Below, one piece after another: positions 1 through 6,186 of a stretch of 8,286 nt of DNA (position 1 is the stretch's first letter; every line of letters starts with the position of its first letter). The notes beneath the pieces were generated by a model that was not told the origin of the DNA, made no database searches, and saw only the letters and a list, made by a program, of their open reading frames with translations. The translations under genes were made by a program, and so were the position numbers. The stretch covers positions 1 through 8,286 of the forward strand of contig DATBIO010000232.1 in the NCBI GenBank assembly GCA_036556965.1, written 5' to 3'. Origin of the DNA: DATBIO01 sp036556965. Its GTDB lineage: Bacteria > Acidobacteriota > Vicinamibacteria > Fen-336.

Positions 1-454
1 AGAGCTCGCGGGGCGAGGGCGGCGGCGCTCCCGGCGCGGCGGGAGGCGCCGGGGGCGGCCCGGGGGCGTCGCCGGAAGGGGCGGGCACGCCCGCCGCCAC
101 GGGGGGCACCGGGGCCGCGGGGGGCGGCAGGGAGCGGATCCGCTCGTCCAGCTCGCCCACGCGCTCGGTCAGCTCGCGCAGCGCCGTCTGCAGCGACTCG
201 TCGTGCGTGCGGCGGTCCTGGACGCCGGTCTTGACCGCCGCGTTCTGCTCGGCCAGGACCTCGTTGAGCCGCTTGATCTCCCGGAGGCTGTCCTCCATCG
301 TGCGCTGCAGGTCGGCGACCTGGCCCTGGAGGGTCGCGATCTGCAGGTAGAGCCGCTCCATGTCCTTGTTGGCGGCGGCGGCGGGCGCGGCGAGCAGGGC
401 GAGGGCGGCGACGGCGGCGGCGCGGTTCAACGGAATCCTCCCGAGGGACATCAT
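1..454 (-). CDS. cpoB: CpoB/YbgF-like Tol-Pal accessory protein, N-terminal part (cut by left edge)
   Basis: Periplasmic protein encoded after pal; in characterised bacteria CpoB binds TolA and coordinates peptidoglycan synthesis with outer-membrane constriction at division. The visible 151 codons start at tandem ATG ATG (454 and 451). They encode a Sec signal peptide (about residues 1-28, Arg6/Arg11 then an Ala/Leu core ending in AAAA), a Leu/Ile-spaced charged segment of residues 31-109 that reads as a coiled coil (the family's trimerisation region), and a Pro/Ala/Gly-rich linker from residue 110 to the edge. The C-terminal TPR domain expected of the family would lie outside the window, so it is not seen. 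The gene starts 36 nt after the pal stop. Only a weak GAGG lies about 10 nt before the ATG, so translation may depend on pal. The call rests on position plus signal/coil/linker layout, since the diagnostic TPRs are missing. Confidence 0.8.
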   Translation of the reverse strand, partial: MMSLGRIPLNRAAAVAALALLAAPAAAANKDMERLYLQIATLQGQVADLQRTMEDSLREIKRLNEVLAEQNAAVKTGVQDRRTHDESLQTALRELTERVGELDERIRSLPPPAAPVPPVAAGVPAPSGDAPGPPPAPPAAPGAPPPSPREL

Positions 455-490
455 AAATGGAAAGCCTCGCGCGATGCCCGGGGCGGCGCC

Positions 491-1039
491 CTATCGCGCG
501 ACGAGGAAGTGGGCACGGCGGTTGCGCGCCCAGGCCGCCTCGTTGGCCCCGGGGTCCAGTGGCCGCTCCTTGCCGTAGCTCACCGTGCGCAGGCGCGCGG
601 AGTCCACCCCGAGCTGCACCAGGTAGTTGCGCGCGGCGCGCGCCCGCTCGTCGCCCAGCGCGAGGTTGTACTCGGCGGTGCCCCGCTCGTCGCAGTGGCC
701 CTCCACCGTGACCCGCGCCTCGCGGTGGCCCTGGAGCCAGAGCGCGTGCTTCTCGAGGGTGGCCCGCGCCGCGTCGGTGAGCGACGACTGGTCGTAGTCG
801 AACTGGATGTCGCTCAGCGGCCCGCCCTCGCCGGTGGCGGGGTCGGAGACCGAGAAGTCGTCCTGGTCCACCGGGGCCAGGTCGGGGCCCGACTCCACGG
901 GCTCCGGGGCCTGGGTGGGCGCGCTGCGCGCCGGGGGTGCGGGCGTGCCCGCCACCGCGGGCGCGCGCTTCTTGCCGCCGCAGGCGGCGAGGGGAACGAT
1001 GGCGGCCAAGACGAGTACGACGGCGCGGGTTCTGGACAT
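491..1039 (-). CDS. pal: Peptidoglycan-associated lipoprotein Pal
   Basis: Outer-membrane lipoprotein that binds peptidoglycan and TolB, the endpoint of the Tol-Pal chain. The protein has 182 residues (E. coli Pal 173). It opens with a lipoprotein signal peptide and lipobox LAAC at residues 17-20, so Cys20 is the predicted lipidated residue. Residues 21-75 are a Pro/Ala-rich tether, and about 76-182 is an OmpA-like domain starting at IQFDYDQSSL. The peptidoglycan-binding motif is clear: GHCDERGTAEYN at 114-125, then LALGDERA at 126-133. Asp117 and Arg132 have the same 15-residue spacing as the diaminopimelate-binding Asp/Arg pair of OmpA-family proteins. The ATG at 1039 is 2 nt after the tolB TGA, indicating translational coupling; it is the only start giving an intact lipoprotein signal. 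The open frame extends far upstream across tolB, but that part is antigenic noise of GC-rich DNA and not coding. Confidence 0.96.
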   Translation of the reverse strand: MSRTRAVVLVLAAIVPLAACGGKKRAPAVAGTPAPPARSAPTQAPEPVESGPDLAPVDQDDFSVSDPATGEGGPLSDIQFDYDQSSLTDAARATLEKHALWLQGHREARVTVEGHCDERGTAEYNLALGDERARAARNYLVQLGVDSARLRTVSYGKERPLDPGANEAAWARNRRAHFLVAR

Positions 1040-1041
1040 GC

Positions 1042-2415
1042 TCACGGCCCCCAGTCGGGATAGACGTTGTTGCCGGGCCCCGCGGGCAGCGCCTGCACGC
1101 TCTGGCCGAGCCGGTCGGCCACCGTGATCTGCCAGCGTCCCCCCTGTTTGCACGCGAAGACGAGGTGGCGTCCGCTGGGCGCCCACGACGGGTACTCGCA
1201 GCTCCCGCGCCCCTGCGTGACCTGGCGCACCTGGCGGGTGGCCAGGTCGATGACGGCGATGTCGAAGCCGCCGCCCTCCAGCCGCGAGGTGTAGGCGATC
1301 TCGCTGTAGAGGCGGGAGGGGTTCCAGGCCGCGCCGTCGTTGTAGTTGCCCACGTTGGTCAGCCGGCGCACGTTCAGCCCCTCGGCGTCCATGAGGTAGA
1401 GCTGGGGGGAGCCGGCGCGGTTCGAGGTGAAGACGAGCTCCTCCCCGGTGGGGCTCCAGGCGGGGGCCGTGTCCACGGCCGCGCTGCTCGTGATCTTGCG
1501 CGCCCCGCCGCCGTCGGCGGCGGCCACCCATACCTCGGAGTTGCCCGAGCGCGTGCTGGCGTAGGCGATGCGGCGGCCCTGGGGATTCCATGAGGGGGCG
1601 AAGTTCTGGCCCTGGCCCGAGGTGAGGTTGGCGCTGCGACCCTCGTAGATGGCGGCCAGGAACACGTCGGGGGAGCCCTGGCGGTAGGAGACGTAGGCCA
1701 GCGACCGCCCGTCGGGGCTCCAGGCGGGGAGGATGTTGAGGGAGCGGTTGACGGTGACGCGCCGCGGGTTGTAGCCGTCGTAATCCATGATGTACAGCTC
1801 GCGGGACCTGCGCCCGCCCGCCGGCGAGTCGCGGTCGGAGCTGAAGGCGATCTTGGTGCGCGCGACGCCGCGGTACTGGGCCAGCTGGAGGATCTCGTCG
1901 GAGAGCTGGTGGGCGAAGACGCGCGGGTTGTCCGCGCGCCCGCTGTAGCGCTTCTGCAGCAGGGTCTGGCCGCTGTCCACGAAGATCACGCGCGCGTCCA
2001 CGGCGGCCTCGGCCCCGGTGACCTCGGCGCGGGTGAGCACGAGCACGGTGGCCCCGATGCCCTGCCAGTCCGCCAGGTTGGGCGCGTCGGGGTTGAGGGG
2101 CGGGATGGCGCGGAGCAGGCTGTCGGGGACGAAACGGAAGAGGCCCTCGAACTCCAGGTCGCGGCGCAGGACCTGGGTCAGCGTGCGGCAGGCCTCGCGG
2201 CTCGCCTCGTCGCCCCGGCGGGGCACGCACTCCGGGAGGGCGAAGCGCTGCACCTGGTAGTCGGTGATGACCACCGTGGGCGGCGGCGTGGCCGGGGGGG
2301 GCTCCTGGGCGCGCGCGCGGGCCAGGGGCAGGGAGAGGGCGGCCAGGGCGGGCAGCGCCAGCAGGGCGCTACTGCGGCTTGAACAAGGCCTGGATCGTGT
2401 AGCGGTTGGTTCCAT
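1042..2415 (-). CDS. tolB: Tol-Pal system periplasmic protein TolB
   Basis: Periplasmic beta-propeller protein that binds Pal and is regulated by TolA. From the ATG at 2415 it has 457 residues (E. coli 430). Residues 1-36 form a Sec signal peptide (Arg-containing n-region, Ala/Leu core at 17-32, cleavage expected after ARA, before Gln37). An alpha/beta N-terminal domain follows (about 47-200). A propeller then runs from about 200 to the end, with repeated blade motifs of the PD40 type: AWSPDGRSLAYVS, SWNPQGRRIAYAS, AWSPTGEELVFTS, a degenerate AWNPSRLYSEIAYTS, and SWAPSGRHLVFA. The start is the main uncertainty: ATG 2415 lies 47 nt inside tolA with a modest AGGGA upstream. No other ATG, GTG or TTG in frame would keep the signal peptide, and a CTG start would lose its positive n-region. 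Mature Cys pairs at 63/76 and 406/422 may form disulfides (inference). Confidence 0.96.
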   Translation of the reverse strand: MEPTATRSRPCSSRSSALLALPALAALSLPLARARAQEPPPATPPPTVVITDYQVQRFALPECVPRRGDEASREACRTLTQVLRRDLEFEGLFRFVPDSLLRAIPPLNPDAPNLADWQGIGATVLVLTRAEVTGAEAAVDARVIFVDSGQTLLQKRYSGRADNPRVFAHQLSDEILQLAQYRGVARTKIAFSSDRDSPAGGRRSRELYIMDYDGYNPRRVTVNRSLNILPAWSPDGRSLAYVSYRQGSPDVFLAAIYEGRSANLTSGQGQNFAPSWNPQGRRIAYASTRSGNSEVWVAAADGGGARKITSSAAVDTAPAWSPTGEELVFTSNRAGSPQLYLMDAEGLNVRRLTNVGNYNDGAAWNPSRLYSEIAYTSRLEGGGFDIAVIDLATRQVRQVTQGRGSCEYPSWAPSGRHLVFACKQGGRWQITVADRLGQSVQALPAGPGNNVYPDWGP

Positions 2416-3148
2416 ATTCCCTGGGCAGGGGCGCGAAGGGCGCCGCGGAGAGCACGGCGCGCTGCGCCGCGTGGTCCAGCAGCGTGACCCCGCTGGACTG
2501 CAGGACGCGGACGTCCGTGACGGAGCCGTCCGCGAGGATGGTGAAGGTGACCCCGATGGGCTGGCTGAACCCGCTCTTGAGCTGCTGCGTCCAGACCATC
2601 CAGATCTTGCGCTGCACGCCTGCGAGGTAGAAATCGGCCGGCCCCTCCACGCCGCCGGGCACGCCGGGGCCGGGCGGCCCGAACTCCAGGCCCGGCGTCT
2701 GGGTGGACGTGCCGCGCCCGCCCGCTTCGCCACCGCGCGAGGCGGAGGCGCCGCGTCCGCTGGGGACGGCCGGCTTCGGCGTCGGCGTCGCCTTCTTCGG
2801 GCGCGCCTCGGGGTCGGGCAGCCCGCGCCTGGGCTCCTCGCGGGGAGGCTTGACGACCTTGGGCGGCGGCTCGGGAGGGGCCACGGGGTCGGGCCTGACC
2901 GGTTCCGGCGCCGCCGCCGCGGCGGGAGCCGGCTCCGCGCGGCTCGGTGTCCCCCCGCCGCCGCGAGGAAGGGCGACCACGAAGCCGGGCGCCACCTGGA
3001 GCAGGGGAGGCTTCGGCGCCAGCAGCGCGGCGGCCACCACGAGGCCCAGGGCCACGCCGTGGGCCCCCGCGGAGAAGGCGAGGCCCTGGGACAGGCCCCG
3101 GTCGAGGCCCTCGCGCTCGAGGAGGACGCGGTTGACGGGGTCGAGCAC
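2369..3148 (-). CDS. tolA: TolA-position energy transducer with a TonB-type C-terminal domain
   Basis: Inner-membrane-anchored protein that transmits TolQR motor energy across the periplasm to TolB/Pal. It has 259 residues, starting at GTG 3148, which shares one base with the tolR TAG stop. Layout: short cytosolic N-terminus with Arg residues (1-21); one transmembrane helix (about 22-44) containing Ser26-X3-His30, the SxxxH motif by which TonB and TolA engage ExbBD/TolQR; a Pro/Ala/Arg/Lys-rich periplasmic span (about 55-165); and a C-terminal domain (173-259) with the TonB-family pattern VRVLQSSGVTLLD, AAQRAV, FAPLP. It lacks the long alanine/lysine helical domain II of E. coli TolA (421 residues) and is near TonB in size (239). 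Its place between tolR and tolB argues for a Tol role. A TonB function in receptor energisation cannot be excluded, so the gene name is positional. Confidence 0.88.
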   Translation of the reverse strand: MLDPVNRVLLEREGLDRGLSQGLAFSAGAHGVALGLVVAAALLAPKPPLLQVAPGFVVALPRGGGGTPSRAEPAPAAAAAPEPVRPDPVAPPEPPPKVVKPPREEPRRGLPDPEARPKKATPTPKPAVPSGRGASASRGGEAGGRGTSTQTPGLEFGPPGPGVPGGVEGPADFYLAGVQRKIWMVWTQQLKSGFSQPIGVTFTILADGSVTDVRVLQSSGVTLLDHAAQRAVLSAAPFAPLPREYGTNRYTIQALFKPQ

Positions 3149-3612
3149 TATGGCGCCTGCTTCTCCCGGGGCAGCACGTAGACGAACCCGATCTGTTCGA
3201 CGCCCGCCTTCTTGATACGGTCGACCACCTCGATCACCTTACCGTAACGGAGCCCCTCGTCGGCGCGCAGGTAGACCACCTTCTGCGCGCGTCCCTCCAG
3301 CAGGGAGCGCAGCCGGTCCTCGAGCAGCAGGGGGTTGACGGCGCGGTCCCCGATGAAGACCTGGCCCTGGGCGTTGACGGACACCGTGAGCCGCTCCTGG
3401 GGATCGTTGTCGGGCTGGTCGGCCACGGGCAGCGACACGTCGATGCCGCGGCTCATCATGGGCGCGGTGACCATGAAGACCAGCAGCAGCACCAGCACCA
3501 CGTCCACCAGGGGCGTGACGTTGATGTCGCCCATGGCGCTGAACGAGCGACGCGTGCGCAGCCCGCGATAGACGCTGGCCCCGTGCCCGCCGCCGTCCGT
3601 GCCGAGCTGCAT
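3148..3612 (-). CDS. tolR: TolR/ExbD-family proton-channel subunit
   Basis: Inner-membrane partner of TolQ; the two use the proton-motive force to drive TolA. The protein has 154 residues (E. coli TolR 142). A basic cytosolic N-terminus (residues 1-29, including RTRRS) precedes a single transmembrane helix (about 32-52) of the sequence INVTPLVDVVLVLLLVFM. Asp37 is the conserved membrane-embedded acidic residue that carries protons in TolR/ExbD. The rest is a periplasmic alpha/beta domain with the family's terminal pattern of a helix and strand (KVIEVVDRIKKAGVEQIGFV). The ATG at 3612 has GGGAAG close upstream and lies 18 nt after the tolQ stop. A second ATG (codon 27) would remove the basic N-terminus seen in homologues, so the upstream one is preferred. 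ExbD and TolR are close relatives; the tol context decides the name. Confidence 0.95.
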   Translation of the reverse strand: MQLGTDGGGHGASVYRGLRTRRSFSAMGDINVTPLVDVVLVLLLVFMVTAPMMSRGIDVSLPVADQPDNDPQERLTVSVNAQGQVFIGDRAVNPLLLEDRLRSLLEGRAQKVVYLRADEGLRYGKVIEVVDRIKKAGVEQIGFVYVLPREKQAP

Positions 3613-3630
3613 GGCTTCCCGCCGCCGTCC

Positions 3631-4353
3631 CTAGGTGAAGTGGCGCTCGACGATGTTGAGGAACTCCAGGGCGAAGTCGTCCATCATCGAGTTGAGGACG
3701 CGCACGCGGCCCTGGAAGAAGTTGAAGAACACCGCGGCGGGGATGGCCGCCAGCAGGCCCATGGCCGTGGTGACCAGGGCCTCCGAGATGCCGGGGGCGA
3801 CCACGGCCAGGTTGGCCGAGCCCATGCGCCCGATGTCGCCGAAGGCGTTCATGATGCCGATGACGGTGCCGAAGAGGCCCACGAACGGGGTGACGGCGGC
3901 GGTGGTGGCAAGGAACGAGATGCGGCGCTCGAGGCGCGTGGACTCGAAGGTGGCCGCACGCACGAGGGCGCGGCTGAGCGCGTCGATGCTGCGCACCTTG
4001 GGCGCCGGGTTGGGAGCGGCGGCGGTGCCCGGGCCCGCGCCGCGCACCTGCTGGTTGAGCTCCTGGTAGCCGGCCTGGAAGACGCCCACCAGGGGACTGG
4101 CCTTGAGCTGGACGCAGACCGAGTTGACCTCGGAGAACTTGCTGCTCTTGCGGAAGACGTCGAGGAAGGTCTGCGACTGGCTCTGGGCCCGATGGAGCGC
4201 CAGGCCCTTGTAAATGATGATGGCCCAGGAGAGCACGGAAAAGACGGCCAGCAGGAGGAGGACACCCTGGGCCACCCATCCGATGTGCCGGAGATACCCG
4301 AGGAGGCCACCGCCGAACGCCGCCTGACCCACGACCAGCCCAAGATGAGTCAC
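3631..4353 (-). CDS. tolQ: TolQ/ExbB-family proton-channel subunit
   Basis: Polytopic inner-membrane protein that forms the motor with TolR. I place the start at GTG 4353 because AAAGAGGT, a strong ribosome binding site, ends 3 nt before it; the frame could also open at GTG 4392, adding 13 residues with no such site. This gives 240 residues (E. coli 230). Transmembrane segments: TM1 about 26-48, TM2 about 147-168, TM3 about 188-213. The MotA/TolQ/ExbB core is plain: TPFVGLFGTVIGIM at 155-168 and PGISEALVTTAMGLLAAIPA at 187-206, with the channel-lining Thr residues in place. A cytosolic region of about 100 residues between TM1 and TM2 includes a Pro/Ala/Gly stretch (105-118). This is the first gene of the tol cluster. 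The acyl-CoA thioesterase gene ybgC, often upstream of tolQ, is absent here; recN diverges instead. Confidence 0.96.
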   Translation of the reverse strand: MTHLGLVVGQAAFGGGLLGYLRHIGWVAQGVLLLLAVFSVLSWAIIIYKGLALHRAQSQSQTFLDVFRKSSKFSEVNSVCVQLKASPLVGVFQAGYQELNQQVRGAGPGTAAAPNPAPKVRSIDALSRALVRAATFESTRLERRISFLATTAAVTPFVGLFGTVIGIMNAFGDIGRMGSANLAVVAPGISEALVTTAMGLLAAIPAAVFFNFFQGRVRVLNSMMDDFALEFLNIVERHFT

Positions 4354-4356
4354 TGA

Positions 4357-4364
4357 ACCTCTTT
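4357..4364 (-). promoter_or_regulatory. Ribosome binding site that decides the tolQ start
   Basis: On the minus strand these bases read AAAGAGGT, followed by TCA and then GTG at 4353. It is one of the best Shine-Dalgarno matches in the window and selects the inner GTG over the GTG at 4392, which has nothing comparable upstream. Confidence 0.7.
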
Positions 4365-4424
4365 GAATTGGGTCCGCTGGCGACGATGCCACAATAGGTT
4401 GGGGAAAGTCAACGATGGAGGCAC

Positions 4425-4454
4425 CAGGGATCGTTTACATCTCAACGACCCCTG
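4425..4454. promoter_or_regulatory. 30-bp inverted repeat, probable operator between tolQ and recN
   Basis: Left arm CAGGGATCGTT (4425-4435), 8-nt centre (4436-4443), right arm AACGACCCCTG (4444-4454). Ten of eleven positions are symmetric; the one break is A4430 opposite C4449. Arm centres are 19 bp apart, close to two helical turns, which suits a dimeric helix-turn-helix repressor. It covers the -35 of the candidate recN promoter. Since recN is a classic SOS gene, a LexA-type regulator is a reasonable inference, though the half-site is not one of the well-known LexA boxes. On a minus-strand transcript the mismatch becomes a G-U pair and the arms could form an 11-bp hairpin, so an RNA role is the alternative. 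There is no T-run after it, so a terminator is unlikely. Confidence 0.55.
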
Positions 4455-4463
4455 TGTTATCCT
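4434..4463 (+). promoter_or_regulatory. Candidate sigma70-type promoter of recN
   Basis: TTTACA (4434-4439, five of six consensus bases) and TATCCT (4458-4463, four of six) are separated by 18 nt. Transcription would begin near 4470, leaving a leader of only about 12 nt before the recN ATG, consistent with the lack of a visible ribosome binding site. The inverted repeat at 4425-4454 overlaps the -35. Assigned by inspection only. Confidence 0.45.
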
Positions 4464-4481
4464 CGCGCGCGCCCGGTCTTC

Positions 4482-6170
4482 ATGCTCAAGTTCATTGCTA
4501 TCAATAATATAGCGGTCATCCAGGCCGCCCGGCTGGAGCTGGGGACGGGCTTCAGCGTGTTGAGCGGCGAGACGGGCGCCGGCAAGTCGATCCTGATCGA
4601 CGCGCTGGGCCTCGTGCTGGGCGCACGCGCCACCTCCGACCTGATCCGCACGGGCGCCGAGCAGGCCACCGTGGAGGCCGTGTTCGAGGTCGAGGCGCGC
4701 GCGTGGGCGGAGGCCCACGGGCTGCCCGCGCCGGAGGATGGGGAGATCGTCATCCGGCGCGAGATCAGCGCGTCCGGCAAGGGGCGCGCCAGCGTGAACG
4801 GCGCCGTGGTCCCCGTGGCGGTGCTCCGCGACCTCGCTCCGCGGCTGGCCGTCGTCCACGGGCAGCACGAGCCGCAGGGACTGCTCGACCCGGCGACGCA
4901 CCTGCGCATCCTCGACCACCATGCCGGCCTCACCGCCGATACGGAGGCGGTGGCCGACCTCTTCCGCCGGCTCCGGGAGACGGAGGAGGCGCTGGCCGCG
5001 CTGCGCCGCGACCGACGGGAGGCGGAGCGCCGGCGGGAGACGCTGGCCTTCCAGGCCGCGGAGATCGAGAAGGCCGGGCTGCGACGCGGGGAGTCGGAGG
5101 ACCTCCGGCGCGAGAGAGCCCTCCTGCAGAACGCCGAGCGGCTGGGGGCGCTCTCCGCCCAGGGCTACGCCCTCCTCTACGAGGACGAGGGCTCCGTCCT
5201 GGCCCTGCTGCGACAGGTCTGGCGCAAGGTGGAAGAGCTGGCGGCGCTGGACGAGCGCCTCAAGCCGCACCTGGAGGGAAGGGAGTCGGTGCGGGCCGTG
5301 CTCGAGGACCTGGCCCTGGCCCTGCGCGACTACCGCGAGGGCGTGGCGTTTCCCCCGGGCCGCCTGGAGGAGGTCGACGAGCGCCTCGCCCTGCTGCAAC
5401 GGCTGCAGCGCAAGTACGGGGAGACGGAGGAGCAGGTGCTCCTCTTCGCCGATGAGTGCCGGCGCGAGCTCGACGCGCTGGGCGGCGCCGCCGAGCGCGA
5501 GGGCGAGCTGCTCCAGGCGCGCGCCGACCTGGCCGCGCTCTACGCGGCGGCCGCGCGGTCCCTCTCCGGCGGGCGCCGCACCGCCGCGGCCGCGCTGGAG
5601 AAGAAGGTCGAGGGCGCGCTCGGCCAGCTGGCCATGGAGCGCTGCCGCTTCCGCGTCCGCTTCACGCCGGACGAGCCCCCGGGAGAGGACGCGGATCCGT
5701 CCGCCTGGACCGCGGAGGGGCTCGAGACCGGCGAGTTCCACCTCTCGCCCAATCCCGGCGAGGAGCTGCGCCCGCTGGCGCGCATCGCGTCCGGCGGCGA
5801 GCTGTCGCGCATCCTGCTCGCCCTGAACTCGGTGGCCAGCGCCGACGCCCCCGGCAAGACCCTGGTCTTCGACGAGGTGGACGCGGGGATCGGGGGCCGC
5901 GTGGCCGAGGTGGTGGGGCGGCAGCTCCGGTCCCTGGCCGCCCGGCACCAGGTCCTCTGCGTGACGCACCTTCCCCAGATCGCGTCCATGGCCGACAATC
6001 ACTACGTGGTCCGGAAGCGCAGCGAGCGCGGGCGTACCGTGACCGAGGTGAACCCGCTGGACGCGGGGGAGCGCGTCGAGGAAGTCGCGCGCATGCTGGC
6101 GGGCGAGACGGTCACGGACGCGGCACGGCGGCACGCCCGCGAGATGGTCAAGCAGTCCTTGCGCTCCTGA
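4482..6170 (+). CDS. recN: DNA repair protein RecN
   Basis: SMC-like ATPase that acts early in recombinational repair of double-strand breaks and aids RecA; cytoplasmic and nucleoid-associated. It has 562 residues (E. coli 553). The N-terminal half-ATPase has Walker A GETGAGKS at 29-36. A long charged central region (about 150-370, rich in Glu, Arg and Leu) matches the family's coiled coils. The C-terminal half-ATPase carries the ABC signature SGGELSR (437-443), Walker B LVFDEVDAGIGG (Asp464, Glu465) and a downstream VTHLPQIAS segment with the switch histidine. The start ATG 4482 opens directly into the family N-terminus (MLKFIAINNIAVI). No Shine-Dalgarno is visible. First gene of a likely operon with miaB 16 nt downstream. 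RecN is SOS-induced in many bacteria; an inverted repeat at its promoter fits such control (inference). Confidence 0.97.
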   Translation: MLKFIAINNIAVIQAARLELGTGFSVLSGETGAGKSILIDALGLVLGARATSDLIRTGAEQATVEAVFEVEARAWAEAHGLPAPEDGEIVIRREISASGKGRASVNGAVVPVAVLRDLAPRLAVVHGQHEPQGLLDPATHLRILDHHAGLTADTEAVADLFRRLRETEEALAALRRDRREAERRRETLAFQAAEIEKAGLRRGESEDLRRERALLQNAERLGALSAQGYALLYEDEGSVLALLRQVWRKVEELAALDERLKPHLEGRESVRAVLEDLALALRDYREGVAFPPGRLEEVDERLALLQRLQRKYGETEEQVLLFADECRRELDALGGAAEREGELLQARADLAALYAAAARSLSGGRRTAAAALEKKVEGALGQLAMERCRFRVRFTPDEPPGEDADPSAWTAEGLETGEFHLSPNPGEELRPLARIASGGELSRILLALNSVASADAPGKTLVFDEVDAGIGGRVAEVVGRQLRSLAARHQVLCVTHLPQIASMADNHYVVRKRSERGRTVTEVNPLDAGERVEEVARMLAGETVTDAARRHAREMVKQSLRS

Positions 6171-6186
6171 CCCGGACCTTTCCATC

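Noticed and set aside
203..1063. 286-codon plus-strand frame opposite cpoB and pal
   Set aside because: The minus strand here encodes a lipoprotein with an intact OmpA-like domain and a signal/coiled-coil protein; the plus frame is Gly/Arg/Val-rich shadow sequence.
1040..2230. Upstream extension of the pal frame across tolB, which would make a 579-residue protein
   Set aside because: The extension is Pro/Arg/His-rich shadow of tolB and would bury the Pal lipoprotein signal internally; ATG 1039 gives a normal 182-residue Pal.
2416..2733. Upstream extension of the tolB frame to 2733, giving 563 residues
   Set aside because: The added 106 residues are Arg/Ser/Pro-rich shadow of tolA and would place the TolB signal peptide in the interior.
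4384..4412. Minus-strand TTGACT as the -35 of a tolQ promoter
   Set aside because: No acceptable -10 lies 16-18 nt away (GCATCG or CATCGT), and the better TATTGT is only 10 nt downstream, so I do not annotate it.
4464..4473. Alternating CG run just before recN as a Z-DNA or special element
   Set aside because: A short CG alternation is common by chance at this base composition and has no other support.
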